From the NCBI GenBank assembly GCA_902470905.1, contig CABRIC010000026.1, positions 1-25,797 on the forward strand: a DNA stretch of 25,797 nt. The letters are read 5' to 3'. The stretch comes from an uncultured Collinsella sp. GTDB taxonomy: Bacteria; Actinomycetota; Coriobacteriia; Coriobacteriales; Coriobacteriaceae. A program made the position numbers and the translations under genes. Under the pieces are notes generated by a model. It did not search any database and was not told the origin of the DNA. It saw only the letters and a program-made list of their open reading frames with translations. Positions 23,689-25,797 of the stretch are shown here, one piece after another (position 1 is the first letter of the stretch; every line of letters begins with the position of its first letter).

Positions 23689-24660
23689 TTATTTCAAATA
23701 CTCCTCAAAGAACGCTTTCAGCTTTCCAAACGGAATGACGTCCATCTGATCGTAGAGGTCGGTATGGCTGGCACCGGGGATAATGAGCAATTCCTTGTTG
23801 TCCCCCGTCAGCTTGCTGTACGCGGTTTCGCTGAAATAGCGGGAGTGTGCTTTCTCGCCATGCACCAGCAGTACCGCAGAGCGAATTTCGCTGCTGTATT
23901 GCAAAATCGGCATATTCAGGAACGACAGCGAGGACGTCACATTCCAGCCACCGTTGGAGTTCAGGCTGCGGGGATGGTAGCCTCGCGGAGTTTTGTAGTA
24001 GGCGTAATAGTCCGCTACAAACTGCGGCGCATCCTCCGGTAGTGGATCGACCACGCCGCCCGCCAGCGCATAGCTGCCGTTTTTATAGTCCTCGGTGCGC
24101 TGTACGTTCAACGCTTTCCGCTTTTCAAAGCGCGCCTGCTCGGAATCCTCGGCGTCAAAATAGCCGTTTGCGGTCACGCGGGTCATATCGTACATGGTCA
24201 TAGCCGCGGTAGCTTTGATACGGGTGTCGATGGCCGCCGCATTGACTGCCATGCCGCCCCAACCGCAGATACCGATAATGCCGATACGCTCCGGGTCAAC
24301 GCTTTCCTGCACGGAGAGGAAATCCACCGCTGCGCAGAAGTCCTCGGTGTTGATGTCCGGGGATGCCACATAGCGGGGCGTACCGCCGCTCTCGCCGGTA
24401 TAGGACGGGTCAAAGGCAATTGCGAAAAAGCCCAGCTCCGCCATTTTCTGCGCGTACAGACCGGAGGACTGCTCCTTCACCGCGCCAAACGGGCCGCTGA
24501 CGGCGATGGCGGGCAGCTTGCCTTCCGCGTTCTTAGGCACGTACACGTCGGCAGCCAGCGTGATGCCGTAGCGGTTGTGGAAGGTCGCCTTGCTGTGCTC
24601 AACCTTGTCGTTTTTGGGGAACACCTTGTCCCATTCCCGCGTCAGTTTCAACTGCTCCAT
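23689..24660 (-). CDS. YcjY-like alpha/beta hydrolase with cysteine nucleophile
   Basis: A 323-aa cytoplasmic hydrolase, last gene of the 25679-23689 operon. The nucleophile elbow is IGICGWGG with C132, as in dienelactone hydrolases, where cysteine replaces the usual serine. The oxyanion strand is AIAVSGPFGAVKEQSS, and H299 in PGASHTDLYD is the probable catalytic histidine; the acid is likely in VHGEKAHS. Such YcjY-type proteins are near dienelactone hydrolases and X-Pro peptidases, but their substrates are mostly unknown. AAGGAGG lies nine bases before ATG 24660. The gene begins two bases after the CMD-cupin stop, suggesting the two enzymes share a pathway. Confidence 0.87.
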   Translation of the reverse strand: MEQLKLTREWDKVFPKNDKVEHSKATFHNRYGITLAADVYVPKNAEGKLPAIAVSGPFGAVKEQSSGLYAQKMAELGFFAIAFDPSYTGESGGTPRYVASPDINTEDFCAAVDFLSVQESVDPERIGIIGICGWGGMAVNAAAIDTRIKATAAMTMYDMTRVTANGYFDAEDSEQARFEKRKALNVQRTEDYKNGSYALAGGVVDPLPEDAPQFVADYYAYYKTPRGYHPRSLNSNGGWNVTSSLSFLNMPILQYSSEIRSAVLLVHGEKAHSRYFSETAYSKLTGDNKELLIIPGASHTDLYDQMDVIPFGKLKAFFEEYLK

Positions 24661-24662
24661 GC

Positions 24663-25430
24663 CTAAGCCTCCTTGTCAGTCGCTTTAAGGTATTGCTCGT
24701 CGTCCACGGGCTCCAACCACTCGTTGGAGGCCTCCTCGCCCGGAACCTCCACTGCGAGATGGGAGAACCAGCTGTCGGGCGCCGCACCGTGCCAATGTTT
24801 CACACCCGGGGCGATGTTGACCACGTCGCCAGGGCGCAGTTCCTGTGCCGATTTGCCCCATTCCTGGTAAAACCCTCGACCGGCCACGCAGACGAGGATC
24901 TGTCCGCCACCGCTTTTGGCGTGATGGACGTGCCAGTTGTTGCGGCAGCCGGGCTCGAACGTCACGTTGTAGACGCCGACCTGCTCGGTGGAAAGGGGCG
25001 CGAGGTAGCTTTGCCCGATAAAGTACTTCGCAAATGCGTCGTTGGGGGCACCGATGGGAAAAGCCATCTCGTTTTGGTGTCGGGCCTTTGCGTCGGTGCC
25101 GTCGCCCTCGTCCGCCCAGACCTCCTTCGCCATGCGGAAGGCCGCCCATGCCTTGGGCCATCCCGCATAAAACGCCGCGTGCGTAAGGATTTCCGCTATC
25201 TCCGTCCTAGTCACGCCATTGTTCCTTGCGGACATCAGATGGTATTGGAACGAAGAGTCCGTCAGTCCCTGCGCCATCAGGGCCACCACCGTCACCACGC
25301 TGCGGTCTCGAAGGGAAAGCCCGTCTTCTCGGCTCCACACCTCGCCGAACAGCACATCGTCATTGAGCTGTGCAAATTTGGGGGCAAAGTCCCCCAGGGC
25401 ATCCCTGCCCGCCGTCTGCTTAATCGTCAT
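24663..25430 (-). CDS. Carboxymuconolactone decarboxylase-cupin fusion protein
   Basis: A 255-aa two-domain cytoplasmic protein. Residues about 15-110 are a carboxymuconolactone decarboxylase-like helical domain (LSLRDRSVVTVVALMAQG, H64, EIAEILTHAAFYAGWPKAWA) without the CXXC of AhpD-type peroxidase partners. Residues about 125-240 are a cupin with metal ligands in NNWHVHH (H167, H169), Q177 and VKHWHG (H212 or H214). This fusion commonly accompanies flavodoxin-type reductases and MerR regulators, as here. The reaction is not known; handling of small electrophiles or aromatic compounds is a guess from the domains. GGAGGA lies seven bases before ATG 25430. Confidence 0.9.
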   Translation of the reverse strand: MTIKQTAGRDALGDFAPKFAQLNDDVLFGEVWSREDGLSLRDRSVVTVVALMAQGLTDSSFQYHLMSARNNGVTRTEIAEILTHAAFYAGWPKAWAAFRMAKEVWADEGDGTDAKARHQNEMAFPIGAPNDAFAKYFIGQSYLAPLSTEQVGVYNVTFEPGCRNNWHVHHAKSGGGQILVCVAGRGFYQEWGKSAQELRPGDVVNIAPGVKHWHGAAPDSWFSHLAVEVPGEEASNEWLEPVDDEQYLKATDKEA

Positions 25431-25491
25431 GTTTGATTCCTCCTGTCGATGGTTTTGAGTGCAAAACTGCTTCCGCGCAGCTAAGCCGCGC

Positions 25492-25679
25492 CTAGACTCC
25501 TATGCCCATTCGTCGCGCCTGCTCCAGAGCAGGATGCCCAGCGATATCGCCCACGTCGTTCACGCCGCCGGCAAAAACCGTTCCGGCAAGCGTGCGCCGT
25601 TGGCGAATGCGTCCGCCAACGTCTCGGAATTGCCATTCTTTCGAGGGCTTGAAGAGACTATCAAAACCGTTTTGCTCAT
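25492..25679 (-). pseudogene. Flavodoxin-type oxidoreductase with internal deletion
   Basis: The start ATG 25679, after AAGGGG, gives MSKTVLIVSSSPRKNGNSET and LADAFANGA, the first strand and FMN loop of a flavodoxin-family NAD(P)H oxidoreductase, then stops after 39 residues. A second frame ending at 25492 reads TVFAGGVNDVGDIAGHPALE, the usual C-terminal end of the same family. About 100-130 middle residues and the frame are lost, with the junction near 25580-25600. It was the first gene of the MerR-type operon with the CMD-cupin and hydrolase genes. If the deletion is an assembly collapse, the gene could be intact in the organism. Confidence 0.75.
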
Positions 25680-25722
25680 TACGGAATACCCCTTGCACTC
25701 CTTATATATATTGACGAAAATA

Positions 25723-25751
25723 AAAGTAATACCTAAACCTAACTTTAGGTC
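25723..25751 (-). promoter_or_regulatory. MerR-type operator-promoter at the contig edge
   Basis: On the minus strand the genome begins with GACC, fitting a -35 box TTGACC cut by the adapter, then 19 bases, then TACTTT (25723-25728). The spacer contains the dyad CCTAAA-N6-TTTAGG (25732-25749). A dyad inside a 19-base spacer is the signature of promoters activated by MerR-family regulators. The regulator gene would lie beyond the contig end. Confidence 0.6.
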
Positions 25752-25797
25752 CTGTCTCTTATACACATCTGACGCTGCCGACGATACTCCTTGTGTA
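25752..25797. other. Nextera i5 sequencing adapter, inverted (not genomic)
   Basis: 25752-25770 is the inverted mosaic end CTGTCTCTTATACACATCT, 25752-25784 the complete read-1 adapter and 25785-25792 TACTCCTT, the complement of index AAGGAGTA. The same index at both ends shows one library. A frame crossing the edge gains a spurious MYKRQ start. Confidence 0.98.

Overview
The window reads as one assembled short-read contig of about 25.7 kb from a high-GC, human-gut-type actinobacterium of the Coriobacteriia, most likely Collinsella or a close relative. The basis is gene content and style: sortase-anchored surface proteins with short LPxTG/LAxTG tails, a NapH-like ferredoxin protein with a CD1871A-type CXXC peptide and a TlpA lipoprotein, a second divergent type IIA topoisomerase, and GGGGACGTTC / GACAAAGGGAC palindromes. 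The genus is inference; no rRNA or tRNA gene is present. Both ends are sequencing adapter, not genome: Nextera i5 adapter with index AAGGAGTA occupies 1-44 and, inverted, 25752-25797. Genomic DNA is 45-25751.

Layout. 109-375: a small ribbon-helix-helix protein (+), followed by hairpins and GGGGAC repeats. 538-4799 (-): a tRNA-dihydrouridine synthase downstream of a large MacB-type ABC exporter (ATPase fused to permease). 5053-7095 (-): a three-gene redox operon, a 48-aa CD1871A-type CXXC peptide, a NapH-like 4Fe-4S membrane protein and a TlpA-like lipoprotein. 7186-9008 (+): a divergent response regulator / histidine kinase pair, the natural candidate for controlling that operon. 9077-14605 (+): a LuxR-type regulator and a 1455-aa surface protein with a Tat-like leader and a C-terminal LAGTG sorting signal. 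14696-15520 (-): a four-helix membrane protein with an XRE repressor, behind a near-consensus promoter flanked by putative operators. 15840-20123 (+): both subunits of a divergent type IIA topoisomerase.

The last third is accessory and partly decayed. 20341-21229 is an AAA-type ATPase that has lost its P-loop end and start frame, behind three 19-bp repeats with phased A-tracts. 21339-21869 (-) is a flavodoxin-fold reductase. 22188-23108 (+) is an LPATG surface protein. 23156-23611 is a fragment of a Sir2-like deacetylase. 23689-25679 (-) is a probable MerR-controlled operon of a flavodoxin-type oxidoreductase (internally deleted), a carboxymuconolactone decarboxylase-cupin fusion and a YcjY-like hydrolase with a cysteine nucleophile.

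The most interesting functional unit is the redox operon at 5053-7095 with its two-component system: an electron path from cytoplasmic iron-sulfur clusters through a membrane CXXC peptide to an extracytoplasmic thioredoxin-like lipoprotein is a testable idea. No CRISPR array, insertion sequence transposase or complete mobile element was seen.
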